Source: Phenylobacterium haematophilum
GTDB lineage: Bacteria; Pseudomonadota; Alphaproteobacteria; Caulobacterales; Caulobacteraceae
Direction of reading: 5' to 3'
Assembly: GCF_014196295.1 (NCBI RefSeq)
Contig: NZ_JACIDK010000001.1
Span: 62,001-126,000, forward strand
DNA: 64,000 nucleotides
Within the stretch, counting starts at the first letter, position 1. Every line of letters begins with the position of its first letter. Position numbers and translations under genes: made by a program. The notes below the pieces were generated by a model. That model ran no database searches and had not been told where the DNA came from. It was given only the letters and a program-made list of their open reading frames with translations. Positions 32,447-44,354 of the stretch are shown here, piece by piece.

Positions 32447-33313
32447 TCAGGCCCGCCGCAGGACCAGGGTGGCCCACGCGTCGCGATGAATGCGGCGATG
32501 CAGGCGGAACCCCTTCGACAAATAGGCCGCAAGCACGCGCCGCTCTTGGGTGCGCAGCAGGCCCGAGAGGATCGCAAAGCCGCCGGGCTTCAGCGCGGTC
32601 TTGATGTCCTGCGACAGCGCCACCAGCGGCGGGGCGAGGATGTTGGCGAACACCAGATCGTAAGGCGCGGCCTTGGCCACCAGCTGATGGCCGAGCCCCG
32701 AGGCGTGCACGAAGCGGGCGGTCGACTTGTTGAGCTTGGCGTTCTCGTTGGAGATGCGCACGGACGGCCCGTCGATGTCGGTGCCGACCGCCAGCTTGCT
32801 GCCGGTCAGCGCTGCAGCGATAGCGAGCACGCCGGTCCCGGCCCCGACGTCCAGCACCTTGTCGAAACGACGCGACTTGATCAGGTCGTTGTAGGCGATC
32901 AGGCAGCCGACGGTGGTGCCGTGGTGGCCGGTGCCGAACGCCGCGCCGGCCTCGATGCGCAGGTTGACCGCGTTGGTCGGGGCTCGGCCCTTGTCGTGGG
33001 CTCCGAACACGAAGAACCGGCCGGCGCGCACGGGCGGCAGACCCGACAGCGCCACGGCCAGCCAGTCGGCGTCGGCGAGCTTTTCGACGACCGTCTTCAT
33101 TTCCGGATAGGCGGCCAACGCCTCGACCAGACCGTCGGCCTCTTCGGTCGTGGTCGGGAAGGCGTCGATACGCCAGACATTGTGGTCCTCGTCCTCCTCA
33201 AGGATCGAGTAGGTGGCGCCTTCCAGCAGCGGATTGGCGTCGATCGCTTCGGCGGCGGCTTCGGCCACCGCGCGGGGCCCGCGGGAGATGATCTGAACGG
33301 CGTCTTGGCTCAT
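32447..33313 (-). CDS. prmA: Ribosomal protein L11 methyltransferase PrmA
   Basis: 288 residues. The N-terminal L11-recognition domain precedes a class I methyltransferase domain. Family motifs: [29 protein letters not shown] (SAM binding) and the active-site loop FANILAPPL, in which the N-x-L-A-x-P pattern is characteristic of PrmA. It trimethylates L11 in the cytoplasm. The gene stands alone between an Ala-rich protein gene and a divergent DUF7662-like gene. Confidence 0.93.
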   Translation of the reverse strand: MSQDAVQIISRGPRAVAEAAAEAIDANPLLEGATYSILEEDEDHNVWRIDAFPTTTEEADGLVEALAAYPEMKTVVEKLADADWLAVALSGLPPVRAGRFFVFGAHDKGRAPTNAVNLRIEAGAAFGTGHHGTTVGCLIAYNDLIKSRRFDKVLDVGAGTGVLAIAAALTGSKLAVGTDIDGPSVRISNENAKLNKSTARFVHASGLGHQLVAKAAPYDLVFANILAPPLVALSQDIKTALKPGGFAILSGLLRTQERRVLAAYLSKGFRLHRRIHRDAWATLVLRRA

Positions 33314-33420
33314 GCGCGCCGTTTAGAGGCTAGGCGCGCGAAAGGCGAGGGGGCATGGGCGGGTTTCAGTTCAGCGCCTGACCGTGCCATCATATCGTAT
33401 CCAGTGACGAGGTTTCGCCC

Positions 33421-33819
33421 ATGAGCAAGTACAGCCCCCTCTCGGACTTTCTCGCCCAGCGCGCCGAGGACGACTGGCGCGCAAGCTTCGCGGAGGTCGA
33501 GATGGTGCTGGGCGCATCCCTGCCGAAGGCGGCGAAGCAACCGGCCTGGTGGATCGGTAGCGACAAGCCGCATCAGAAGGCGTGGCTCGACCATGGCTGG
33601 CGGGTGTCGGCGGTCGGCGAGGGCATGGTCTCGCTCAAGCGCACGGTCGCCCACGAGGTGCAGCCGCCGGCGCTGAAGGCCGCGGCCGAGAACGCCTCGA
33701 CCCAGGCCCACGTGCGCCAGACGGCCGGCATCGCCGCGATCGTCGGCGGAGCGATCGCGGTCGTGGCCGGCCTGGGCGTGCTGTCGGCGAAGCTTTGGAA
33801 GGCCCGCGCGCGTACCTAG
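33421..33819 (+). CDS. DUF7662-like domain protein with C-terminal membrane helix
   Basis: 132 residues. The first 75 (KYSPLSDFLAQR, FAEVEMVLGASLPKAA, PAWWIGSD, QKAWLDHGWRV) match a small uncharacterised domain found in many bacteria, often linked with nucleic-acid or restriction-related proteins. Here it is followed by a linker and a hydrophobic helix (GIAAIVGGAIAVVAGLGVLSA) near the C-terminus, which would place the domain at the inner membrane. Function unknown. The stop shares CTAG with the convergent hydrolase gene. Confidence 0.7.
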   Translation: MSKYSPLSDFLAQRAEDDWRASFAEVEMVLGASLPKAAKQPAWWIGSDKPHQKAWLDHGWRVSAVGEGMVSLKRTVAHEVQPPALKAAAENASTQAHVRQTAGIAAIVGGAIAVVAGLGVLSAKLWKARART

Positions 33820-34718
33820 GCGGCGACGCGCGCCTTTTGCGTCGCCTGCTCGATCAACTCGGCGATCGGCTTCCACAGCGCCTTGGGTAGGTTGTGGCCC
33901 ATGCCCGGAATGACGTGCAGCTCGGCGCCCGGGATGGTCGCGGCGGTGTCTTCGCCCCCCTGAACCGGGACGAGCGGATCGTCGGCCCCATGGATCACCA
34001 CCGTGGGGGCGGCGATGCCGGCCAACGCCTTGCGGCGGTCGCCGCTGGCGACGATGGCGGCCATCTGGCGCGAGGTGCCGACCGGATAGAAGGCGCGCTG
34101 GTAGTCGGCAAGCAACTGGGCGCGCTGCTCGGCGTCGTCGACCGGGTAGCCGGGGCTGCCGATCACCTTGGCGCTGGCCATGCCGTAGTCCAGGAAAGCC
34201 TCGATGTCGGCCTTAGGGTCGGGGGCGACCCCGGTCAGGCGCTTGGACGCCTCGGCGGTGGCGGGCGGCACCGCCGGATTGCCGGTGGTCGACATGATCG
34301 AGGTCAGGGTCAGCACCCTCTCCGGATGCTCGGCGGCGACCATCTGGGCGATCATCCCGCCCATGGAAGCGCCCACGACGTGCGCCTTCTTGATCCCCAG
34401 CGCGTTAAGCAGGCCGACGGCGTCATTGGCCATGTCCGAGACCAGATAGGGCGCGTTCGGCTTTTCACCCTTCATCAGCGAGGCGTAGAGCGCCGGCATG
34501 TCAGCCGGGCCCAGTTCGTCGAACTTGTGCGACAGGCCGCAGTCGCGGTTGTCGTAGGCGACGACGCGGTGGCCGTTCGCGGTCAGGAGGTCGATGAAAC
34601 CGAGCGGCCAGCGGGTCATCTGTGCGCCCAAGCCCATGATCAGCAGGATGACGTCGCCGTCGGCCGGGCCATGGTCTTCGTAATAGAGCGGAATCCCGTT
34701 GGCTGTGATCGTCGGCAT
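33816..34718 (-). CDS. Alpha/beta-fold hydrolase
   Basis: 300 residues. The nucleophile elbow is GASMGG (Ser), the acid is Asp in HGADDPLVP and the catalytic His is in GMGHNLP, giving a complete triad. The oxyanion loop LIMGLGAQM follows strand 3. No signal peptide. Sequence pattern (YDNRDCGLSHKFD) is that of the esterase or epoxide-hydrolase-like group common in Proteobacteria; substrate unknown. It lies 72 bases downstream of uvrD on the same strand. Confidence 0.87.
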   Translation of the reverse strand: MPTITANGIPLYYEDHGPADGDVILLIMGLGAQMTRWPLGFIDLLTANGHRVVAYDNRDCGLSHKFDELGPADMPALYASLMKGEKPNAPYLVSDMANDAVGLLNALGIKKAHVVGASMGGMIAQMVAAEHPERVLTLTSIMSTTGNPAVPPATAEASKRLTGVAPDPKADIEAFLDYGMASAKVIGSPGYPVDDAEQRAQLLADYQRAFYPVGTSRQMAAIVASGDRRKALAGIAAPTVVIHGADDPLVPVQGGEDTAATIPGAELHVIPGMGHNLPKALWKPIAELIEQATQKARVAA

Positions 34719-34790
34719 CTTCGTCGCTCCCTGGCGTTGTTGGGAGCAACCTGAAGCAGAGCAGCGGCGGCGGCAAGGCCGCCCGCGGCC

Positions 34791-37142
<2,352 letters not shown>

Positions 37143-37240
37143 CGGAACATATGTAGCACACGGTGCGCGCGGCTTAAGCCCGGAACCGCCGCAGCCGGCG
37201 TTCGTTCTCCACCTTGAGCATGACCGCCAGGGAGGTGTTC

Positions 37241-37450
37241 ATGGCCGATCGTACGGGTTCGAGCACCTTGATCTGGCTGGCGATCCTGATCGGGGCGCTG
37301 GTCCTGGGCATAGGCGCCATCGGCTACGCGGTGATGAGCCGACAGGCTGAGTCGCCGAGTTCGATCGATGTGGACATTAACGTCCCGCGGCCTCCATCCT
37401 TGCCCGACGCGCCGAAGCTTCCGGACGCGCCGCTGCCAACCCCGAAGTAG
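37241..37450 (+). CDS. Small single-span membrane protein, unknown
   Basis: 69 residues: a short polar N-terminus, one hydrophobic helix (LIWLAILIGALVLGIGAIGYAV) and a proline-rich tail with PSLPDAPKLPDAPLP. The ATG at 37241 has GGAGG five bases upstream, which settles the start. It is divergent from uvrD and followed four bases later by a second small membrane protein. No family recognised. Confidence 0.65.
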   Translation: MADRTGSSTLIWLAILIGALVLGIGAIGYAVMSRQAESPSSIDVDINVPRPPSLPDAPKLPDAPLPTPK

Positions 37451-37453
37451 ACC

Positions 37454-37663
37454 TTGAGCGACGACGACCCGCCTCCGCCCCGCCGCAAACCGATTCCGCT
37501 GTTCCTCTGGGCCGTGATCGGCTTCCTGTTGGTTCTGGGGTTCATGTTCGCCATGCGTGCGCTCAATCCGACATCCTTAGGGACCCGTGTCCCTGCGCCG
37601 GATATCGCACTGCCGGCGGCGGCCAAGCCGGCGCCGCTGCCGGACGCGCGACCGATCAGCTAG
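37454..37663 (+). CDS. Small single-span membrane protein, unknown
   Basis: 69 residues, the same length and plan as its neighbour: polar Pro-rich N-terminus (DDDPPPPRRKP), one helix (LFLWAVIGFLLVLGFMFAM) and a Pro/Ala-rich tail. The only plausible start is TTG, with a weak GAAG before it. The pair is probably translationally coupled. The 3' end overlaps the convergent RHH gene by 8 bases. Confidence 0.5.
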   Translation: MSDDDPPPPRRKPIPLFLWAVIGFLLVLGFMFAMRALNPTSLGTRVPAPDIALPAAAKPAPLPDARPIS

Positions 37664-37868
37664 CCCGCGCGTAGGCGAGGGCGGCGACCCGGCACGCCGA
37701 AGCGAGCGGCCGATCGCCGCGACCTTCGTCGATCTTGGCGATGAGCACCGCCAGCGTGACGCCTCCGTTCGCCGCCATCTCGTCCATCACCGCCCAGAAC
37801 TCTGGCTCCAGCGCCATCGAGGTGGCGTGTCCGGAGAGCAGGATCGAACGTTTCTTCAAGGAAGCCAT
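37656..37868 (-). CDS. Ribbon-helix-helix DNA-binding protein (RHH_4 type)
   Basis: 70 residues. The N-terminus LKKRSILLSGHATSMALEPEFWAVMDEMA is the ribbon-helix-helix unit: a beta strand (RSILLSG) followed by two helices, as in the RHH_4 family. Such dimers bind short palindromes and often regulate their own promoter. A 16-bp perfect palindrome lies 64-79 bases upstream of its start, in the divergent region shared with the Coq4-family gene. The target is inferred, not shown. Confidence 0.82.
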   Translation of the reverse strand: MASLKKRSILLSGHATSMALEPEFWAVMDEMAANGGVTLAVLIAKIDEGRGDRPLASACRVAALAYARAS

Positions 37869-37931
37869 GGGCAGAGTTGTGGCCCAGGCGCCACGTTGCA
37901 GCCAAGCATTCCTTTGTCATCTTGCAAAAAG

Positions 37932-37947
37932 ATGACGCATGCGTCAT
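37932..37947. promoter_or_regulatory. 16-bp palindrome between RHH and Coq4-family genes
   Basis: ATGACGCATGCGTCAT is a perfect dyad flanked by an A5 run on the left and T4 on the right, making nearly 24 symmetric bases. It lies in a 120-base AT-rich divergent intergenic region, 42 bases before the Coq4-family ATG. An operator for the adjacent RHH protein is the simplest reading; a bidirectional terminator is unlikely between divergent genes. Confidence 0.6.
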
Positions 37948-37988
37948 TTTTAATTCAAACGTTGTTCGCATTGAAGGCTGCTTCCCCC

Positions 37989-38771
37989 ATGGCCATGACC
38001 GCCGACGCTCTCGACGCCCCGATGCATCGCCAGGCCGCGCCTGCAAATACGCGGCTACCCAAACCGCGCCTGCAGTGGGGCGCTGCGCTGAAGGCGCTGC
38101 AGCGACTGCTGAACGACAAGGAAGATACCGGCCAGGTGTTCGAGATCATGCGTGCGCTGAACGGCGCCTCGACCGCCAACTGCTATCAGCGCCTGCTGAC
38201 CACCACCCAGGGTGGCCGCATCGCTTATCAGCGGGAGGAATTCGCCGACCGTCTGATGGACGAAGCCTGGCTCGACTCTCTGCCGGCGGGCAGCGTCGGC
38301 GCGGCCTATCGCGAGTTCATCCGCTCCGAACAACTATCGGCCGAAGGCCTCGCCGAAGTCAGTCGCATTCAGGGTAACGAGATCGATATCGCGCACCCAT
38401 ACGCCTGGATGGGGCGTCGCACACGCGACGTGCATGACATCTGGCACATCCTCTCGGGCTACCACCGTGACGGCCTGGGCGAGGCCTGCCTCGTGGCGTT
38501 TTCCTATGCGCAGACCAAAGGCCTGGGCTGGGCGCTGATCGCGCTCGGCGCGGCCTCGCGCTCGCGCCGCGCGGACTATCCATACGTCAAGGCGATCTGG
38601 CAGGGTTACAAGCGCGGCAAGGCCGCCGCCTGGCTGCTCGGCGAGGACTATGAGCGCCTGATGGCCGAGCCTTTGGAAACGGCGCGCAAGCGCCTCGGCA
38701 TCACCCCGCCGACGATCTACGACTCCATCCCGGCGGAAGCCCGCGACGCGGCGGTTCCGGCCCGGATGTAA
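37989..38771 (+). CDS. Coq4-family protein (ubiquinone-related)
   Basis: 260 residues. The family hallmark HDxxH-x11-E is intact (HDIWHILSGY then Glu 11 residues after the second His) and forms a metal site in Coq4. Eukaryotic Coq4 acts in the ring-modification stage of ubiquinone synthesis; alphaproteobacterial homologues exist, but the role of this one is inferred. The N-terminal 25 residues are variable. ATG 37989 is chosen over 37995; GAAGG lies 12 bases upstream. The frame is open further upstream but lacks family similarity. Possible control by the RHH protein through the palindrome. Confidence 0.85.
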   Translation: MAMTADALDAPMHRQAAPANTRLPKPRLQWGAALKALQRLLNDKEDTGQVFEIMRALNGASTANCYQRLLTTTQGGRIAYQREEFADRLMDEAWLDSLPAGSVGAAYREFIRSEQLSAEGLAEVSRIQGNEIDIAHPYAWMGRRTRDVHDIWHILSGYHRDGLGEACLVAFSYAQTKGLGWALIALGAASRSRRADYPYVKAIWQGYKRGKAAAWLLGEDYERLMAEPLETARKRLGITPPTIYDSIPAEARDAAVPARM

Positions 38772-38810
38772 GCGGTCCCGCGCGCCGATCCGGGGGGACG
38801 GTGCGCAGGC

Positions 38811-38862
38811 GGCGCTGTGCACAGCGCCGGGCGGGTGGGGGAGTGTCGAGCCTTCCCCACCC
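38811..38862. terminator. Two GC-rich hairpins between convergent genes
   Basis: GGCGCTGTGCACAGCGCC (38811-38828) is a perfect 18-bp palindrome; then GGGTGGGGGAG and CTTCCCCACCC (38833-38862) form an 11-bp stem with one G-U pair and an 8-base loop. Neither has a T-run. Placed between convergent Coq4-family and DUF4169 genes, they could end both transcripts. Confidence 0.5.
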
Positions 38863-38873
38863 ACGCCCTCGGC

Positions 38874-39056
38874 CTATTCGGGCTTGTCGAGCTTCGCCCC
38901 GTCGAGGGCTTGCTCAGCCTTCTTGGTCTCGGCCTTCGCAACATCCTTGGCGTTCTTGGTGCGGCCGAACCGGACGCGGTTTTCCTGCGCCTGATCCCGC
39001 TCGCGTTCGCGCTCGCGCGCCTTTCGAGCCTTGTTCAGGTTCACGACGTTGCTCAT
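38874..39056 (-). CDS. DUF4169 family small protein
   Basis: 60 residues, highly charged. The N-terminus SNVVNLNKARKARER and the motif NRVRFGRTK are the hallmarks of DUF4169, a family of unknown function confined mainly to alphaproteobacteria. It is predicted to be a mostly helical basic protein. RHH_4 genes are frequent neighbours of this family, and one lies about 1 kb away here. Confidence 0.85.
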   Translation of the reverse strand: MSNVVNLNKARKARERERERDQAQENRVRFGRTKNAKDVAKAETKKAEQALDGAKLDKPE

Positions 39057-39255
39057 GCGTCCTCCGGGCCGCTGGCGTTCGAAACACCGCCGGCCTGCCG
39101 GCCGGCGCTCCCGCAGATACGCTCTTCGCGCCCTGCTGTCAGGCGGCCGCCGCCGAGGGCCCCGACGCCGCTCTCGTTGCCCAAGATAACCGCGTTCTTT
39201 CCCGGAGGCTTATTCGGAGCTAAGGCGTTGATGTCGGCTAGGATCGGATGACGCC

Positions 39256-40956
39256 GTGGCGGCCAGTTTTCGCGAGAGATTGTTGGAACGAGTGCGGGAA
39301 TGGCCGGCCCTGACCTGGCCCGCCATCGTGGCGGCGGTCGGGTTGGCCGCCACCCTGTCCGGCACCTACATGATGGAGCAGGGGAGGCAGGCGCGCGAAA
39401 GTCTGCGCTTCGACGCCATCGTCGACCAAGCCAATGAAGCGGTCGCCAATCGCCTCGACACCTATATGGCGGTGCTGCGGGCTGGGGCTGGGCTGTTCGC
39501 CGCCAGCACAGACGTCAGCGCCGGTGAATTCCGCGCCTTCGCCCAGCGGGTGGAATTGACGCGGCGATATCCCGGCATCCAGGGCATCGGCTACACCAAG
39601 CGCGCACCGGCCGGCGGCGAGCGGGAACTCATCAGCTACATGCGCGCCGAGGGCGTGCCGGACGCACCGCTTCGGCCGCCGGGCTACGGCGAGTTCTATG
39701 CGATCCTGTATCTGGAGCCCCTCGACTTCGTGAACCGGCGCGCGCTCGGCTTCAACATGTACGCGTTTCCCGTGCGGCGCGAGGCGATGGACCGGGCGCG
39801 CGACACCGGCCTTCCGGCGCTCTCAGGCAAGGTGGAGGTGATCGAGGAGGTCGAAGCCAAACGTCAGGCGGGCTTCCTGATCTACGAGCCCGTCTATCGG
39901 GGTGGGAATGTTCCCGACACTGTCGCAGAGCGCCGCGAGCGCCTGGAAGGGTTCGTCTACGCCCCGTTTCAGGCCGGAGACTTGCTCGGCAGCGTGCTGC
40001 CCGCGGCGAAGGGCGTTGGTCTCGACTACGCGGTCTACGACGGCTCGCCTTCGGTCAGCACTTTGCTCAGCCAGTCGCCGGACGCGGCCGCGCAACGCGG
40101 CGGCCTGGTCGCCACGCGCACGCTGGACATCGCCGGTCGGACCTGGACGATCATCTATCGCGCTCGCGCAGACTACGATCATGGCGCCGACAGATGGGTT
40201 TCGCTCGCGTTCATCGTCGGCGGCCTGCTGGCGACCACCCTGGTCAGCCTGGCGACGTGGCGGCAGGTAAAGGCCCGCTTGGCCGCCGAGCGCGAGATCG
40301 TGGCCCGCATCGCCGCCGAGGCTCGCCAGAAGCTGTTGCTCGACGAACTGAACCACCGCGTCAAGAACACCCTGGCGACCGTCCAGTCGATCGCCGCCCA
40401 GAGCCTTCGGCACGGAGCCGACGTGGGTAGCGTTCGCAAAAGCTTTGAGGCGCGGCTGATCGCGCTCTCCCAAGCCCACAACCTGCTGACGCGCGACAAC
40501 TGGACCGGCGTCAGCCTGGCCGAACTGATCGAGAGCGAACTCAGTCCATATGGCGGCGATCACGGCGAACGGCTGATCGTCACCGGCCAGGCTGTCTGGC
40601 TGCCGCCGAACACCGCCGTCGCTCTAGGCATGGCCTTCCACGAACTTGCCACGAACGCGGTGAAGTACGGCGCGCTCGCCAACGAGGACGGGCGCGTGCA
40701 GGTGACCTGGACGCTGGCGCCGGGCGCCGGTCCCCGGCAGATCCGGATCGTGTGGCGAGAGATCGGCGGACCGCCGGTGTCGCCCCCCGACCGCCGGGGG
40801 TTCGGCACCCGCGTCATCGTCGGCGGCTTGGCTCATCAGCTCGACGGAGTGGTCGATCTCGACTTCGCGCACGAAGGCGTCGTCTGCACCATCGTCTTCA
40901 CTCTGCCGGCCGCCGGTGTTGAGGAAGACATTCTTGATCTGGGCTCGGCAGCGTAG
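39256..40956 (+). CDS. CHASE-domain sensor histidine kinase, HWE family
   Basis: 566 residues. Membrane helix 1 (TWPAIVAAVGLAATLSGTYMM), a periplasmic CHASE domain (about 50-270; RYPGIQGIGYTKR), helix 2 at about 314-333 and a cytoplasmic HWE kinase core. Phospho-acceptor His is H367 in ELNHRVKNTLATVQ; the N-box is HELATNAVKYGAL and the family-defining WRE is in IVWREIGG. HWE kinases often act in light or general stress signalling, but no response regulator is adjacent, so the partner is unknown. GTG start, the first in frame with a full helix 1. Confidence 0.92.
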   Translation: MAASFRERLLERVREWPALTWPAIVAAVGLAATLSGTYMMEQGRQARESLRFDAIVDQANEAVANRLDTYMAVLRAGAGLFAASTDVSAGEFRAFAQRVELTRRYPGIQGIGYTKRAPAGGERELISYMRAEGVPDAPLRPPGYGEFYAILYLEPLDFVNRRALGFNMYAFPVRREAMDRARDTGLPALSGKVEVIEEVEAKRQAGFLIYEPVYRGGNVPDTVAERRERLEGFVYAPFQAGDLLGSVLPAAKGVGLDYAVYDGSPSVSTLLSQSPDAAAQRGGLVATRTLDIAGRTWTIIYRARADYDHGADRWVSLAFIVGGLLATTLVSLATWRQVKARLAAEREIVARIAAEARQKLLLDELNHRVKNTLATVQSIAAQSLRHGADVGSVRKSFEARLIALSQAHNLLTRDNWTGVSLAELIESELSPYGGDHGERLIVTGQAVWLPPNTAVALGMAFHELATNAVKYGALANEDGRVQVTWTLAPGAGPRQIRIVWREIGGPPVSPPDRRGFGTRVIVGGLAHQLDGVVDLDFAHEGVVCTIVFTLPAAGVEEDILDLGSAA

Positions 40957-41089
40957 AATTTGAAGGTAATTCGACTATTAGTGGAGATATTTCAAAATGT
41001 TGGGTCATTTTCCGTGAAACGCGAAGCTGGCTGAAACCCTCCAAAGGTCCCGGCCGTTCTGGGGCGGACGACATCGGCGGAGACGCGAG

Positions 41090-41320
41090 ATGGTTGCGGA
41101 CATCCATTTCGACATGGAAATTATCGGCTCGGACGGCGGCCATCTCGGACGCGTCCGCCACGTGGCCGGCGACGACATCGAATTGGCAGACATGGACGGC
41201 CGCGGCGCCGGTTACAGGCGTCTGATTCCGCTTAGCTGGGTGCATGACATCAATGGCGACCAGATCCGGCTGAACCTGAACGGGCAAGCGGCGAAGGCGG
41301 CTTGGCGCGACGTTCACTAG
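41090..41320 (+). CDS. DUF2171 domain protein (copy 1)
   Basis: 76 residues, a PRC-barrel-like small protein: EIIGSDGGHLGRVRHVAGDDIELA then RLIPLSWVHDINGDQIRLNL. Function unknown; members are proposed to bind ligands or partner proteins through the barrel. GGAG lies 7 bases before the ATG. It lies downstream of the CHASE-HWE kinase and 86 bases before a close paralogue of identical length. Confidence 0.85.
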   Translation: MVADIHFDMEIIGSDGGHLGRVRHVAGDDIELADMDGRGAGYRRLIPLSWVHDINGDQIRLNLNGQAAKAAWRDVH

Positions 41321-41406
41321 CGGCTTTATCTCCGGCCAAGCTGAAACCGCCTCGAGGCGTGTTCGTTCTTCTGCGACCCCGAAACACCGAAGATCAGGAG
41401 AACGCC

Positions 41407-41637
41407 ATGCATCCCGGCATTCGTGAACATATGGAAGTCATCGGCTCGGATGGCGGGCACGTGGGCCGCGTCGACCACGTGATCGGTGACGAAATCGAAC
41501 TCGCCAAGCTCGACCTTGGCGCCGGCCTCAAGCACCACCTCATCCCGCTCTCCTGGGTGGACGACGTGGTGGACGAAAAAGTCAGGCTGAACCTGACCAA
41601 GGACGCCGCCAAGGCCGCTTGGCGCGAAAAGCACTAA
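41407..41637 (+). CDS. DUF2171 domain protein (copy 2)
   Basis: 76 residues, clearly paralogous to the gene before it: EVIGSDGGHVGRVDHVIGDEIELAKLD then HLIPLSWVDDVVDEKVRLNL, and the same ending KAAWR. AGGAG precedes the ATG by six bases; a longer upstream frame has no domain similarity. An intrinsic terminator follows 11 bases after the stop, closing the pair. Confidence 0.87.
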   Translation: MHPGIREHMEVIGSDGGHVGRVDHVIGDEIELAKLDLGAGLKHHLIPLSWVDDVVDEKVRLNLTKDAAKAAWREKH

Positions 41638-41647
41638 TGCGACGACA

Positions 41648-41676
41648 AACGGCCCGGATCGTTCCGGGCCGTTTTT
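41648..41676 (+). terminator. Rho-independent terminator after DUF2171 pair
   Basis: An 11-bp perfect stem (AACGGCCCGGA / TCCGGGCCGTT) with a 4-base loop is followed by a T5 run. It may also slow transcription from the convergent aminotransferase gene. Confidence 0.9.
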
Positions 41677-41710
41677 CGTTAGTGGTTCAGACGCTCGAGC
41701 GTCAGGTCCA

Positions 41711-43283
<1,573 letters not shown>

Positions 43284-44351
43284 GTGCTCAATTCTGTGCT
43301 GTCTATTCTGCCGGGCCTATTGGCGGCCCTGGCGTTGGTGCTCGTCCCGGCGGCGGCCAACGCCTGCACCCGCGTGGTCTATCTCGGCGCGAACAACGAC
43401 GTGATCACCGCCCGGTCGATGGACTGGAAGGTCGACGTCCAGACCAATCTCTACGTCTTTCCGCGTGGCATGAGCCATGACGGCCAGGCAGGGCCCAATT
43501 CGATCAAGTGGACCTCGAAGTACGGCAGCGTGATCGCGACCGGCTACGACATCTCCACCACCGACGGCATGAACGAGGCCGGACTGATGGCCAATGTCCT
43601 CTGGCTGGTGGAGTCCGAGTATCCGGCGTTCGGCAAGGGCTCCAAGCCCGGCCTGACCATCGCCGCCTGGGCCCAGTACGTGCTCGACAACTTCGCCACC
43701 GTCGCCGAGGCGGTGGCCGCGCTGGAGAAGGAGCCGTTCACCATCGTCACCGACTCGGTCCCGGGCGAGCAGCGCCTGGCGACCCTGCACCTGTCGATGT
43801 CGGACGCCAGCGGCGACAGCGCCATCGTCGAGTACATCGGCGGCAAGCAGGTCATCCATCACGGGCGCCAGTACCAGGTGATGACCAACTCCCCGACCTT
43901 CGACGAGCAGTTGGCTCTCAACGCCTACTGGAAGGAGATCGGCGGCACGGTGATGCTGCCCGGGACCAATCGATCGGCGGACCGGTTCGCCCGCGCCTCT
44001 TTCTACGTGAACGCCATCCCCAAGAGCGAGGACCCGGTCGAGGCGCTGGCCAGCATGTTCGGGGTGATCCGCAACGCCTCGGTGCCGTTCGGCATCACCA
44101 CCCCGGACCAGCCGAACATCTCCTCGACCCGCTGGCGCACCGTCGCCGACCACAAGCGCAAGCTCTACTTCTTCGAGTCGGCTCTGACGCCGAACACCTT
44201 CTGGGTCGACCTGAACAAGCTCGATTTCTCGCCGCAGACCGGCAAGGTGAAGCGGCTCGATCTCGGCAAGGACCAGCGCAACGTCTTTGCGGGCGAGGTC
44301 TCGGCCCAGTTCAAGGAAGCCCCGCCGTTCAAGTTCCTGGGCCTGCAGTAG
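43284..44351 (+). CDS. Secreted linear-amide Ntn hydrolase (choloylglycine / penicillin V acylase family)
   Basis: 355 residues. A signal peptide of 27 residues ends AANA, exposing Cys28 (CTRVVYLG) as the N-terminal nucleophile, the activation scheme of this family. Other conserved residues follow: ARSMDWKVD (Arg, Asp), TTDGMNEAGLMANVLWL and MTNSPTFDEQL (Asn), and an Arg late in SSTRWRTVAD. Gram-negative relatives hydrolyse penicillin V and N-acyl homoserine lactones; the substrate here is unknown. GTG start chosen because GGAG lies 7 bases upstream and it yields a proper signal peptide. Confidence 0.9.
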   Translation: MLNSVLSILPGLLAALALVLVPAAANACTRVVYLGANNDVITARSMDWKVDVQTNLYVFPRGMSHDGQAGPNSIKWTSKYGSVIATGYDISTTDGMNEAGLMANVLWLVESEYPAFGKGSKPGLTIAAWAQYVLDNFATVAEAVAALEKEPFTIVTDSVPGEQRLATLHLSMSDASGDSAIVEYIGGKQVIHHGRQYQVMTNSPTFDEQLALNAYWKEIGGTVMLPGTNRSADRFARASFYVNAIPKSEDPVEALASMFGVIRNASVPFGITTPDQPNISSTRWRTVADHKRKLYFFESALTPNTFWVDLNKLDFSPQTGKVKRLDLGKDQRNVFAGEVSAQFKEAPPFKFLGLQ

Positions 44352-44354
44352 GGT

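Noticed and set aside
37587..37988. Upstream extension of the Coq4-family frame
   Set aside because: Passes through a small membrane-protein gene, the antisense of the RHH gene and the palindrome; family similarity begins after 37989.
38817..39251. Forward 144-residue frame over the DUF4169 region
   Set aside because: Antisense of a recognisable DUF4169 gene and lacks any family pattern.
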